From Evansella sp. LMS18 (lineage in GTDB: Bacteria > Bacillota > Bacilli > Bacillales > Salisediminibacteriaceae), in assembly GCF_024362785.1 (NCBI RefSeq), contig NZ_CP093301.1:2480001-2544000 (forward strand): a DNA stretch of 64,000 nt. Direction: 5' to 3'. How positions within the stretch are numbered: position 1 is the first letter of the stretch; each line of letters begins with the position of its first letter. Under the pieces are notes generated by a model. That model ran no database searches, was not told where the DNA came from, and worked only from the letters and a program-made list of their open reading frames with translations. Position numbers and translations under genes: made by a program. Of the stretch, positions 34,240 to 43,087 are shown one piece after another.

Positions 34240-34539
34240 AATAACAACTTCCTTTCTGCGTTAAAAATGATTAGTTCCAGAGTGTACATTACCCGATTTT
34301 GTTCCATGTAATCATATCCCCTGTATGGGGAAATTCAGTGTTGTTAATTGCTTTAGAAAAGGAGGGCCGCAAAGTCTCCACCAGGACGCAATGAAGTAAA
34401 CAACCGCAATACCAGAAAAAACGAGGCTGGTTTAAATATTTGGAAATCAAGGAAAAGTGGTTTTAAGAATAAGGCAATAAAAGAAATTTACAGAGATTAA
34501 CAGAAAATATGAATGACCAATGAAAGGAGGCTGTGTTCA

Positions 34540-34632
34540 TTGGAAGGTGTTTCAATGGTACTCATACTGTTCCTTCTGCTAGGGGCCATATTCGGACTAG
34601 TTGCATGGGCAGCTATGAGAAAGAGAAAATAA
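34540..34632 (+). CDS. 30-residue single-TM peptide, unknown
   Basis: TTG start with AAAGGAGG 9 bases upstream. The product begins with a short polar head, forms one hydrophobic helix (LILFLLLGAIFGLVAWAAM) and ends in a basic RKRK tail. A strong terminator follows at 34713. The perfect ribosome site argues that it is real. No family recognised; it could be a small regulator of a membrane protein. Confidence 0.55.
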   Translation: MEGVSMVLILFLLLGAIFGLVAWAAMRKRK

Positions 34633-34712
34633 AAAGCAGCGATAATGAGAGGAGAGGTGGATGATGCGGATAAATCCTGCAGAAACCATCTGCTGCTACC
34701 CTGTTTAAACTT

Positions 34713-34750
34713 AAAAAATACGATGCTCCTGGAAGGGGCATCGTATTTTT
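34713..34750. terminator. Bidirectional terminator
   Basis: AAAATACGATGC-T-CC...GG-G-GCATCGTATTTTT, serving the 30-residue peptide gene on the plus strand and the BrkB-type gene on the minus strand. Confidence 0.88.
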
Positions 34751-34823
34751 CATATTTTCACACAAAATTGTGCGGGGTCTGGCCCCCGAACTTTTGGTCG
34801 CCCGAACACTTGGCTCCAAATTT

Positions 34824-35609
34824 TTAGTCTTCTTTCAGGGCTGCATTGATTTCTCCGCCGAGAAGGACGATGATCGAGGAGAAGTGGAACCAGACCATCA
34901 GGGCGATGACTGTTCCTATGGCTCCGTACGTTGCTGTGTAGTCTGCAAAATTATTTAAATAATAGGTGAATCCTAAGGATGTCAGCTGCCAGCCGATCGT
35001 GGCAAATACAGCCCCAATATAAACATCTTTCAGGGCGAGGCGCAGACTTGGCCCGGTGACATATAACACGGTAAAAACAATAAAGAGTATTAGTGAACTT
35101 ATACCCCAACGCAGGAGGTCAAACTCAAAAAACGTAAATCCAACTGCCAGAAATTCTTTCAATGCCCCTCCGATAACCTGAAGTACAAGAGCTACCAGCA
35201 CAACTGCAAACATGCTGATTGTGAGAAGAATAGAGATAACCCTTGATTTAATCATGCCTCTTTCTTCTGTAACATTGTATGCAAGGTTAAGGGAGCGAAG
35301 GATGGAGTTGAGGGCAAGCGAGGCTGTCCATAAAGTAAATAAAATACCAAAGGACATTAGCCCTGTATGCTGAGCTTCTGTTATTACGTCCCACTGGTTC
35401 TCCACTACCAGAAGCACACCTGACGGGATAATATCATCGCTGATAAGTCCCAGGTCGTCTTCAAAAGTAAAAGGCAGGAAAGACATCAAGGTAATGATAA
35501 ATATGAGAAAAGGAAACAAAGACAGGATTAAGTAATAAGAACACTGGGCTCCCAGGTCAATTAAGCCATGCTCCTTAAACCGTATATATAAAGACCGCAG
35601 AAACTTCAT
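34824..35609 (-). CDS. YihY/BrkB-family membrane protein
   Basis: A 261-residue protein with about six membrane helices. It starts MKFLRSLYIRFKEHGLIDLGAQCSYYLILSLFPF, the hallmark of YihY family proteins, and has FGILFTLWTASLALNSILRSLNLAYN in the middle and WFHFSSIIVLLGGEINA near the end. AGGGAGGA precedes the ATG. Though once annotated as ribonuclease BN, the family is a membrane transporter-like group of unknown substrate. Monocistronic. Confidence 0.93.
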   Translation of the reverse strand: MKFLRSLYIRFKEHGLIDLGAQCSYYLILSLFPFLIFIITLMSFLPFTFEDDLGLISDDIIPSGVLLVVENQWDVITEAQHTGLMSFGILFTLWTASLALNSILRSLNLAYNVTEERGMIKSRVISILLTISMFAVVLVALVLQVIGGALKEFLAVGFTFFEFDLLRWGISSLILFIVFTVLYVTGPSLRLALKDVYIGAVFATIGWQLTSLGFTYYLNNFADYTATYGAIGTVIALMVWFHFSSIIVLLGGEINAALKED

Positions 35610-35689
35610 GTGTGATTTCCTCCCTATGGTGCTGCCGGTTAATATCAGCTATTTAATAAATTCTTCATTCTGTTTATCCCGATGTAACC

Positions 35690-35816
35690 GTCCGTAAAAC
35701 TCCCTCCCCAACACAGGGGGAGAAGCGAAGATGTTCAGGCGGGTGATAACGGACGCTAACATCCCGATTGGTTCAACTAACAATCAGTGGGGGATAAATA
35801 AAATCCCCACTGATTG
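35690..35816 (+). ncRNA. Candidate structured RNA or transposon-end structure with four helices
   Basis: Consecutive inverted repeats: H1 CTCCCTCCCC (35700) with GGGGGAG (35716); H2 GATGTT (35730) with AACATC (35758); H3 CAATCAGTGGGG (35781) with CCCCACTGATTG (35805). GTCCGT (35690) also pairs with ACGGAC (35749), which would make a pseudoknot with H2. The segment TTGGTTCAACTAAC lies between H2 and H3. No open frame. The orientation is chosen by H3 acting as a 3' stem. It could equally be an orphan transposon end. Confidence 0.5.
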
Positions 35817-35820
35817 AAGG

Positions 35821-36285
35821 TTCACTTTATCGGAAAAGCCTGGCAGCCTTTTTAAATATATAGAAAATACCTAAGTGATTAATAACCCTGTACGTAAATA
35901 TTCCTCCTGATTGGAGAAGTTTATGTAATTAATTTGTTATTGGGTTAAAAAGGCGGCAGCACTGGACTTCGAGAACGTTTATCCTAATTCTTTATAATGA
36001 AACTTCCTGAATAAATAGTCACACTTTTTTCTTGAACAGGTGCCCTATTGTCTAAATATTCCTGTAAAAGCAGAGTCTGCATTCCTTATATTACCAGAAA
36101 AAACATTCTTTTTAAATGTGTATAAAACTCCCAACGACCGATATATCTAACAAAATTCTACCGTTAAAATAGTAGTTACAACAGGATTCTCCATACATAT
36201 ACTCACATTCTGACAAAACAGGAGGTGTCTTTTTTTAGGTAATTGTTTCGCCTTACTAAAAAAATCTTAGAAGGGAATGGTTTTT
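35821..36285. other. AT-rich leader region before the M14 peptidase gene
   Basis: No gene and no strong repeat. It contains CAGGAGGTGTC at about 36219 without a sensible start after it. The promoter of the peptidase gene must lie here, but I cannot place it with confidence. Confidence 0.35.
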
Positions 36286-37314
36286 TTGAAAAAGACTATT
36301 ACACTGATCTTGGCTGCTTTGCTTATTATGTCATTGTTGCCTATTCAAGCGGGAGCAGTAGGAGAGGGACCTAATTACAATGGAAATGAAACAATTAAAA
36401 ATGAAAGACTGACTAGTAATGAAGACCTTGTGAAGCAACTGGAGCGTGCGGACAGCCGTTCAGAAAATATAGACCTGGAAGTGATAGGACAATCTGTACA
36501 AGGGCGTGACCTTCACTTAGTTAAGTTTGGGAACAATCCTGAAAACCCTACAATTCTTTTCCTTACACAGCAGCACGGAAATGAAGCTCTTATTACAGAA
36601 GGGGCATTAAATGTTATTAAAACTCTGTCCGGTAACAGCAGACAAGTGCGTGAGCTGGCCGACGAGGTAAACGTATTTTTTGTACCTCGTTTAAACCCTG
36701 ATGGGGCTATTGGAGATGTTAATTTTGATATTTCCCATTACCATGGTGGAGGACAGTCTACCAGGTTTAACGCTAATGGCGTTGACTTAAACCGTGACCA
36801 TATGGACCGGAATGAACCAGAAACAGCGGCACTTCATTATAATGTGCTTCAGCAATATGACATTGATTATCTTGTGGATTTCCACCACCAGGGAACTCAG
36901 TCCGCGGTGGATGACAGATATGTTTCCGGATCTATCCTGTATCCAACTAATTCTCAGGTAGACCCTCAGGTAGTGGAAATGTCCAAGCAGCTTGGCGCAG
37001 TAATGTATGATGCGGTTGAAGACAGAGGGTGGGGCCACCTGGGTAAATATAATGGTGGATCAGCTACAACAATCTCCCGTAACGGGTTAGCGTACGAGTA
37101 CGATATAGCAACTCTTCTTTTTGAAATGAGAGGTATGTCGGACCATGAAGGTTCATGGGCGATCCTTGGACAAAAGAGCAACGGCTACTTAATCCAGCAA
37201 GCGGTTGTTTCTATGGAAGCTGCAATTGAAGCAATTGCTGACCGTTCTATTGCAGAAGCTGACATCAGCTTCTGGGATACCCTCCCATTCCAGAGAAACA
37301 GAGGAGAAGAATAA
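36286..37314 (+). CDS. Secreted M14-family zinc carboxypeptidase
   Basis: A 342-residue exported metallopeptidase. The signal peptide is MKKTITLILAALLIMSLLPIQAGA. The zinc site reads QQHGNEALITEGA (HxxE, near residue 96-99), with FVPRLNPDGA, NGVDLNRDHM, LVDFHHQGT (third zinc His) and the catalytic Glu in LLFEMRGMSDHEGS. The frame opens at ATG 36277, but TTG 36286 is preferred because AAGGGA lies 8 bases before it, while it is one base from the ATG. It trims amino acids from peptides or cell-wall material outside the cell. Followed by a strong terminator. Confidence 0.9.
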   Translation: MKKTITLILAALLIMSLLPIQAGAVGEGPNYNGNETIKNERLTSNEDLVKQLERADSRSENIDLEVIGQSVQGRDLHLVKFGNNPENPTILFLTQQHGNEALITEGALNVIKTLSGNSRQVRELADEVNVFFVPRLNPDGAIGDVNFDISHYHGGGQSTRFNANGVDLNRDHMDRNEPETAALHYNVLQQYDIDYLVDFHHQGTQSAVDDRYVSGSILYPTNSQVDPQVVEMSKQLGAVMYDAVEDRGWGHLGKYNGGSATTISRNGLAYEYDIATLLFEMRGMSDHEGSWAILGQKSNGYLIQQAVVSMEAAIEAIADRSIAEADISFWDTLPFQRNRGEE

Positions 37315-37321
37315 TCTCCAG

Positions 37322-37355
37322 AAAGAGCAGAAGCGTGCAGCTTCTGCTCTTTTTA
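37322..37355 (+). terminator. Terminator after the M14 peptidase
   Basis: Perfect 13-bp stem AAAGAGCAGAAGC/GCTTCTGCTCTTT with T-run. Confidence 0.9.
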
Positions 37356-37437
37356 TTCGAGGAATATGCGGGGACGATGTTAATTCTAATTATACGGGGG
37401 AATAATTACTCTAAAAGAAAAGGGAGAGTATTCCAAA

Positions 37438-38301
37438 ATGAGTCAGGACATTGATTTCCAATTCACAGAACCAAACGGCATTACACTTCACACCGCTGTT
37501 GCAGGGCCTGAAGATGGCCCCCTTGTTATCTTGCTTCACGGTTTTCCGGAGTTTTGGTACGGCTGGAGAAACCAGATTGAACCTCTTGCCCGTGCTGGAT
37601 ACAGAGTAATCGTCCCGGACCAGCGCGGTTACAATTTGAGCGACAAGCCGACGGGAATCGAAAACTATACGATTGATAAATTAAGAGATGACATTATTGG
37701 AATAATCGATGCCATGGGAAGAGAGAAAGCAGCCATCATCGGCCATGACTGGGGGGGGGCTGTTGCCTGGTACTTAGCTGCAACAAGGCCTGAACTTGTG
37801 GAAAGGCTGATCGCCATAAATATCCCTCACCCTGAAGCTATGAAAAAAATCATGTTAAGATACCCGCCGCAATGGCTTAAAAGCTCCTATATGGCGTTTT
37901 TCCAGCTGCCGCAATTACCTGAAGCGGTTTTAGCAGGGAATAACTACCGGCTTATGAAACAAGCACTTCTTAAAACTTCAAAAACAGAAGTTTTTTCCGA
38001 CTCTGATCTGGAAAAGTATGAAGAAGCATGGTCACAGGAAGGTAGTATAACCGCGATGCTTAATTGGTACAGGGCAATCAGGTATGGAGGCCTAAGCGCT
38101 TTTGACGGGGAAAAAATTGATGTCCCTGTAAGGATTATCTGGGGTATGGGGGACCAATTCCTGAGCATGAAGTCTGCGAAAGCCAGTCTTGAATACTGCG
38201 AAAATGGGGAGCTTATTTTTGCAGGCGAAGCAACCCACTGGGTGAATCATGAACAACCATCTCTCGTTAACAAACAAATTATCAATTTTTTAAGCAAATA
38301 A
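37438..38301 (+). CDS. Alpha/beta hydrolase, epoxide-hydrolase/dehalogenase-like
   Basis: A 287-residue cytoplasmic hydrolase. HGFPEFWYGWRNQI gives the oxyanion loop, AAIIGHDWGGAVAWY the nucleophile Asp (rather than Ser), RIIWGMGDQFLS the acid, and EATHWVNHEQP the catalytic His. An Asp nucleophile with HGxP is typical of epoxide hydrolases and haloalkane or fluoroacetate dehalogenases, so that subgroup is favoured; the real substrate is unknown. AAAGGGAG precedes the ATG. Not clearly in an operon. Confidence 0.88.
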   Translation: MSQDIDFQFTEPNGITLHTAVAGPEDGPLVILLHGFPEFWYGWRNQIEPLARAGYRVIVPDQRGYNLSDKPTGIENYTIDKLRDDIIGIIDAMGREKAAIIGHDWGGAVAWYLAATRPELVERLIAINIPHPEAMKKIMLRYPPQWLKSSYMAFFQLPQLPEAVLAGNNYRLMKQALLKTSKTEVFSDSDLEKYEEAWSQEGSITAMLNWYRAIRYGGLSAFDGEKIDVPVRIIWGMGDQFLSMKSAKASLEYCENGELIFAGEATHWVNHEQPSLVNKQIINFLSK

Positions 38302-38424
38302 AATAACCAGAGGCCGCTCTAACCCATTATTCGATGTTCCGTTCCAGGTTAGAAACCAGAGAGTACCTGCCCTTCCTGTTGAAAAAGTCACACCCTCTCC
38401 TGCCCGGAAAAGGGGGGTATAAAC

Positions 38425-39090
38425 TTGCGTCTAATTGCTCACCACTATGTAACAGAGCGAGGCAGGATTCCTGGCATATCAACATTGGAGAGGACGCTGA
38501 AATTGGAACTGACACCCAGGCTGTATCATAATTTAATAAGACCTAAATGGATTACGAAAAGATACATACATGACTTACTTAATGACCATATTCAGTTTCA
38601 AAACAGAATAATCCTTGATTTCGGCTGTGGCACGGGGGCAAACTGCTGTCTCTGTGATGCAGAACATTATCTTGGGGTGGACCCGGACAAACATCGTGTG
38701 GAATATGCAAAAACTATGTACCCTGAATACAAGTTTGAAACAAGTGATGGAAACATAATTCCGGCAGAAGCAGGTTCTGTTGATCTTGTGCTTATCATCG
38801 CAGTGCTCCATCATATTCCCACTGCTGACATTCCGGCCTTTGTAAAAGAATTCAGGAGAGTTTTAAAGGCTGAAGGGGGCCAGGTGGCCGTAATTGAACC
38901 ATGTCTGTTTGATAATACCCGGCTGAGCAACTGGTTTATGAAGAAATACGACAAGGGCAAATATATACAGGGTGAAAAAAGCTATCTCGATTTTTTCCAG
39001 GATGGAGGGTTTGCGTGTAAGGTGATTAAGAAGTATTCAAAATGCTTTATGTATAATGAACTTTTTTTCGTCGCAAGCACTGCTGATTAA
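38425..39090 (+). CDS. Class I SAM-dependent methyltransferase
   Basis: A 221-residue protein. Motif I is ILDFGCGTGANC (about 68-79), followed by YLGVDPDKHRVEYA (acidic motif II) and SVDLVLIIAVLHHIPTADI (motif IV). The C-terminal part has RRVLKAEGGQVAVIEP, typical of methyltransferase type 11. The start is TTG 38425, with AAGGGGGG 7 bases upstream. The methyl acceptor cannot be read from the sequence. It begins a run of four closely spaced plus-strand genes with weak starts. Confidence 0.83.
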   Translation: MRLIAHHYVTERGRIPGISTLERTLKLELTPRLYHNLIRPKWITKRYIHDLLNDHIQFQNRIILDFGCGTGANCCLCDAEHYLGVDPDKHRVEYAKTMYPEYKFETSDGNIIPAEAGSVDLVLIIAVLHHIPTADIPAFVKEFRRVLKAEGGQVAVIEPCLFDNTRLSNWFMKKYDKGKYIQGEKSYLDFFQDGGFACKVIKKYSKCFMYNELFFVASTAD

Positions 39091-39115
39091 GCTGTAAAAC
39101 CGGGAGGGGAATTAA

Positions 39116-39496
39116 TTGGATAAGAAAAAAATTACTGAACTCGTTACCCCTGAGACGGAAGAGAAAATAGAAGAATTAGTACAGGGCCTGTCTTTTACAA
39201 AGAATTTCCGGTCCGCTACTGCGGAGGAATGGTATGTTTTCCTGCCTGGATATGAGGATCCAAAAACAGGGGGAGCAGCTGGAAAGGCCATTATTCATTA
39301 TAATTTAATGGGGAACAGAGATGTGTTTATCAACATCACGGTTATCATTGATGACCCCGCTCTCCACGACAGCCAGGCTTATCCACTCCTGTATGCCGCA
39401 TGTGATGAGCTTGTAAACCGGCTTGTTGGTTACGCGGACACCCTCCTTTCAGTACATGCGGGAGAAAATAGTTATGATGCGGAGTATAAACGGTAA
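39116..39496 (+). CDS. Hypothetical 126-residue protein
   Basis: TTG start with GGGAGGGG 6 bases upstream, 25 bp after the methyltransferase gene, so probably cotranscribed. It is a mixed alpha/beta protein (IEELVQGLSFTKNFRSATAEEWYVFLPGYED; AIIHYNLMGNRDVFINITVIIDD) with no signal peptide, no membrane helix and no metal motif. I do not recognise the family. Its good ribosome site and length argue that it is real. Confidence 0.65.
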   Translation: MDKKKITELVTPETEEKIEELVQGLSFTKNFRSATAEEWYVFLPGYEDPKTGGAAGKAIIHYNLMGNRDVFINITVIIDDPALHDSQAYPLLYAACDELVNRLVGYADTLLSVHAGENSYDAEYKR

Positions 39497-39532
39497 ACAT
39501 AAAAAAGCGCAAACTGAAAGGAGGAGTTTTCA

Positions 39533-39766
39533 TTGGCAAAAAAACAAAAGAAGGAAAGCTTTGCTGCTAATAAAATTACATTAACCAATACACCTGTTGA
39601 TGAAGAAATTACGGTAAGTACCGAGACAAGTTCCAGAGATCCCTTTAATACCAATAAATATTATCCAGGGGACTCCGTTAACGAGCATAAAGAAATAGAA
39701 GAAATGAACTTGGACCTGGCAAAAGAAGAGCTTAAGCAGCAAAACGAAAATAACGCGCTTGATTAA
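39533..39766 (+). CDS. Hypothetical 77-residue hydrophilic protein
   Basis: TTG start with GAAAGGAGG 8 bases upstream. It is charged and low in hydrophobics (FAANKITLTNTPVDEEITVS...KEELKQQNENNALD), likely disordered. It follows the 126-residue gene by 36 bp. No family recognised. It is near sporulation-type genes, so a spore-related role is possible, but this is inference. Confidence 0.6.
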   Translation: MAKKQKKESFAANKITLTNTPVDEEITVSTETSSRDPFNTNKYYPGDSVNEHKEIEEMNLDLAKEELKQQNENNALD

Positions 39767-39890
39767 CCGTACAAAAGCAGCTGAGCTGTCATCGCGATGG
39801 TAATTAAATGGATAATCGTCACAGATACAACCCGTATGAGAATAAGGTAGATGTGTAGTTCTAATATTTTTCTATAAGGAGTTGTATTGA

Positions 39891-40388
39891 ATGAACGAGA
39901 AACATTTAGCCTGGCACGAGACACTTGAAATCCACGAACTGACAGCCATGCAGTCCATTGGTTTAATGAAACTGAAAAAAGCTCTTCCGGAAATAAAGGA
40001 GAGAGAACTGCAGCAAATTTACCGGACAGGTATTCAGGGGTTAACTGCCAATCTGAATGAACTTCTTGAATTCTTCCCGAATATGCCAAGGGATACTGAG
40101 GAGGAAGAGGAACGGGCTGATAGCAATGTTTCACCTGCTTTTTATGCTGGTGACCTGCTAGCCCTTGCTAAGACATCTGTAAGGAACTATGCGATTGCGA
40201 TTACGGAAACTGCGACACCTTCCGTGAGGCAGGTTTTAAGAAAGCAGCTGAACAGGCATATGGACCTTCATGCTGCTGTGTTCAATTATATGTACAAAAA
40301 TAGCTATTACCCAGCCTATAATTTAGAAAAACTCCTGGACGGCGATGTGCGGCTTGCCCGGAAGGCGTTGTCTATGCGTGACGAGTAA
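39891..40388 (+). CDS. CotF-family spore coat-like protein (fused two-half form)
   Basis: A 165-residue protein of the CotF family (YhcQ-like). The N-terminal half ([30 protein letters not shown]) resembles the separate 45857 gene; the C-terminal half ([36 protein letters not shown]...[11 protein letters not shown]) resembles the 46064 gene. The two halves are joined by an acidic linker. AAGGAG precedes the ATG. Such proteins are made in sporulating cells and sit in the coat. Monocistronic with a terminator behind. Confidence 0.85.
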   Translation: MNEKHLAWHETLEIHELTAMQSIGLMKLKKALPEIKERELQQIYRTGIQGLTANLNELLEFFPNMPRDTEEEEERADSNVSPAFYAGDLLALAKTSVRNYAIAITETATPSVRQVLRKQLNRHMDLHAAVFNYMYKNSYYPAYNLEKLLDGDVRLARKALSMRDE

Positions 40389-40426
40389 TCAGAAGGACCT
40401 TGCTTCAAATATAAATGCTGTCTTGC

Positions 40427-40460
40427 AATCACTGTCTCTTTTGAGATGGTGATTTTCCTT
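40427..40460 (+). terminator. Terminator after the fused CotF-like gene
   Basis: Hairpin AATCAC-TG-TCTC...GAGA-TG-GTGATT followed by TTCCTTTTC. Confidence 0.75.
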
Positions 40461-40555
40461 TTCGCAGAGGTTTAGTAATTTTGATTTTTGTGTATTAGCA
40501 AACTAACCATATTTTTTACACACGATGATAAGATTGCAGAAATGGAGGAATACCA

Positions 40556-41266
40556 TTGCTTACACAAGATCAGATAAATACATTGAGGGACAGGCTCCTG
40601 GAGCTTAAAAAGGAGCACGAAGAACGTCTTGCGCCGGAAGAAAATGAAACTGGCAACGAAAGAAGAGCGGAAGATACTGGTGAAATTTCCCGTTACGATA
40701 ACCATCCTGCAGATGAGGCAACCGAGTTATTTGAACGGGAGAAGGATACAGCATTAAATAATCATTCGCGGCAGCGGCTTGAGGAAGTGGAAAAAGCACT
40801 TCAGGCCATGGATGATGGAGAATACGGGAAATGTGAAGTTTGTGGAGAGGAAATACCATATGAACGCCTTGAGATTGTACCGGAAACTTTAAAGTGTGTG
40901 AAACATGCACAAGAGGAAGGCCGTGAGAGATACCGGCCAGTTGAGGAAGAGGTACAAAAAGCCTCTCTTGAAGACGATTCTGAAGCAAAGGAAAGGGTCG
41001 CCTTTGATCGAAAGGACGCATGGGAGACGGTCAGTGACTATGGCACTTCCCAGTCACCGTCAGATTACACAGACTCAGACAGGCAGTATAACAATCAGCA
41101 GGAGGACTCAGAAAATAATACTGGAATTACTGAAGACGTGGAGGAAGTTCCGGTTTCAGATATTGAAGGGAATGATACTGGGGTAACCTCAGACAGGAAA
41201 GAGCATGAAGGCGGGTCAGGCAGCCGTTCTGACCTCGATGACGATCCTAAAAATCATGAAAGGTAA
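40556..41266 (+). CDS. yteA: YteA-family (DksA/TraR-type zinc finger) sporulation protein, paralogue 1
   Basis: A 236-residue protein. An N-terminal coiled segment (DQINTLRDRLLELKKEHEERL) leads into SRYDNHPADEATELFEREKD, then the zinc site CEVCGEEIPYERLE...CVKH (about 98-122; Cys-Cys-Cys-His). The rest is acidic and disordered, with SPSDYTDSD. This matches Bacillus YteA, which is made late in sporulation. The start is TTG, with GGAGG 7 bases before. A paralogue lies at 42371, with tandem array B between them. Confidence 0.88.
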   Translation: MLTQDQINTLRDRLLELKKEHEERLAPEENETGNERRAEDTGEISRYDNHPADEATELFEREKDTALNNHSRQRLEEVEKALQAMDDGEYGKCEVCGEEIPYERLEIVPETLKCVKHAQEEGRERYRPVEEEVQKASLEDDSEAKERVAFDRKDAWETVSDYGTSQSPSDYTDSDRQYNNQQEDSENNTGITEDVEEVPVSDIEGNDTGVTSDRKEHEGGSGSRSDLDDDPKNHER

Positions 41267-41278
41267 TATATTACCGTG

Positions 41279-41308
41279 AAAAACCGCTGCATAGCGGTTT
41301 TTCTTTTT
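41279..41308 (+). terminator. Terminator after yteA paralogue 1
   Basis: GAAAAACCGCT/AGCGGTTTTTC hairpin around GCAT with a T-run, directly after the stop. Confidence 0.9.
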
Positions 41309-41400
41309 GTCTGAAGGCGCTTGCGGTTTTCTTCAAAAGATAAGAAAGTATATAATTTTTCTCGTCTACACATCTGTGAGGTGTGGTATTTTTTAACCGT

Positions 41401-42283
41401 GAGCAATCCTATAGCTCAAGGGACGCAAGAAGGCCTTGCATCCCTTGAACAGTAGCAATTCTACAACTCAAGGGACGCAAGAGGTCCTTGCATCCCTTGA
41501 ACAGTAGCAATTCTACAACTCAAGGGACGCAAGAGGTCCTTGCATCCCTTGAGCAGGGGCGATCCTGCAACTGAAGGGACGCAAGAAGGCCTTGCATCCC
41601 TTGAACAGGAGTAAATCTACAACTGAAGGGACGCAAGAGGTCCTTGCATCCCTTGAGCAAGTGCAATCCTGCAACTGAAGGGACGCAAGAAGGTCTTGCA
41701 TTCCTTGAGCAGGTGCAATCCTGCAACTGAAGGGACGCAAGAAGGTCTTGCATCCCTTGAGCAGGGGCGATCCTGCAACTCAAGGGACGCAAGAAGGCCT
41801 TGCATCCCTTGAACAGGAGTAAATCTACAACTGAAGGGACGCAAGAAGGCCTTGCATCCCTTGAGCAGGGGCGATCCTGCAACTCAAGGGACGCAAGAAG
41901 GCCTTGCATCCCTTGAACAGGAGTAAATCTACAACTGAAGGGACGCAAGAGGTCCTTGCATCCCTTGAGCAAGTGCAATCCTGCAACTGAAGGGACGTAA
42001 GAAGGCCTTGCATCCCTTGAACAGGAGTAAATCTACAACTCAAGGGACGCAAGAGGTCCTTGCAACCCTTGAGCAGGGGCGATCCTGCAACTCAAGGGAC
42101 GCAAGAAGGCCTTGCAACCCTTGAGCAGGGGCGATCCTGCAACTCAAGGGACGCAAGAAGGCCTTGCATCCCTTGAACAGGAGTAAATCTACAACTGAAG
42201 GGACGCAAGAAGGCCTTGCATCCCTTGAGCAGGGGCGGTCCTATAATTCAAGGGACACAAGAGGTTTTTGCATCCCTTGTTAC
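41401..42283. repeat. 52-bp tandem repeat array B (17 units)
   Basis: GGGACGCAAG (or close variants) starts at 41420 and recurs every 52 bp to 42252, seventeen units without one slip. Each unit has arms CAAGGGACGCAAG and CTTGCATCCCTTG around a 4-6 base loop, and a linker with a second small stem that differs between units but stays paired (GTAG/CTAC, GCAGG/CCTGC). The constant C in the left arm faces A in the right arm: a mismatch in plus-strand RNA, a G.U pair in minus-strand RNA. It lies between the two yteA paralogues. No plus-strand open frame. Confidence 0.95.
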
Positions 42284-42370
42284 TTCCATAAAATCCTAGC
42301 AAATTCCCGCCGTATCTGCCGCATACTAGAACAGAGCAGAATTTTGTGATGCTTGAGGAGGTGCGGAGTT

Positions 42371-43087
42371 TTGCTAAGCGAAGAGCAAATACAGACATTG
42401 CGGCAAGTGCTTACTGAAGAAAAAGAAAGCCTGGAAAAAAGGCTTAAAGATCATCATTACGGACTTGATCTGGAACATGCCACAGAATCCATGGATGAGC
42501 TTTCAAGGTACGATAACCACCCTGGGGACCTTGGCACAGAGCTATATGAGCGGGAAAAGGACCTGGCTCTCGATGAGCATTCCGAGTATACGTTAAAGGA
42601 AATTGATCTTGCACTGAACGCCATTGCGGAAGAAACGTACGGGAAATGCGAAAAGTGCGGTGACCCTATTCCATACGAGCGGCTGGAAGCTGTGCCAACC
42701 ACCCGGAGATGCGTAAAGCATGCGGAAGATAACACTGTATCAAATACAAGACCAGTGGAAGAGGATGTATTAAAGCCTCCTTTTGGAAAATTTGAATACG
42801 ATGAAAGCAACGAGCAGCAAACGTTCTTTGACGCCGAGGACTCATGGCAGACAGTTGCCAAATTTGGAACTTCGGAGACACCCTCTGATTTTTCCGATAC
42901 AGACAAAGACTATAACGCCATGTATGTGGAAGGGGAAGAGGACACAGAAGTGCCTGAGGAAATTGAAGATATTCTCACTGCAGACATTGAAGGGAAATTC
43001 AGCGGTGTCAGCGTGGACCACCATAAGTATGAAAAATACCTGGATGAAAATGACGTTGATACAATTATGGACAGAGATGAAAGTTAA
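42371..43087 (+). CDS. yteA: YteA-family (DksA/TraR-type zinc finger) sporulation protein, paralogue 2
   Basis: A 238-residue paralogue of the 40556 gene: LSEEQIQTLRQVLTEEK, ELSRYDNHPGDLGTELYEREKD, zinc site CEKCGDPIPYERLE...CVKH, and the tail TPSDFSDTDKDYN. The frame opens at 42353, but TTG 42371 is preferred, since GGAGGTG lies 7 bases before it and the product aligns with the start of paralogue 1. Its end abuts the second IS copy, only 6 bp after the stop, so it lost its own terminator or it uses the IS palindrome. Confidence 0.87.
   Translation: MLSEEQIQTLRQVLTEEKESLEKRLKDHHYGLDLEHATESMDELSRYDNHPGDLGTELYEREKDLALDEHSEYTLKEIDLALNAIAEETYGKCEKCGDPIPYERLEAVPTTRRCVKHAEDNTVSNTRPVEEDVLKPPFGKFEYDESNEQQTFFDAEDSWQTVAKFGTSETPSDFSDTDKDYNAMYVEGEEDTEVPEEIEDILTADIEGKFSGVSVDHHKYEKYLDENDVDTIMDRDES

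Noticed and set aside
34340-34420. Possible c-di-GMP-type riboswitch (CCGCAAAG and GGACGCAA pieces)
   Set aside because: The pieces are in the wrong order and the flanking stems of the GEMM fold cannot be drawn.
41513-42398. Minus-strand open frames over array B
   Set aside because: Same reason: repeated stop-free unit, several overlapping frames, no start signals.
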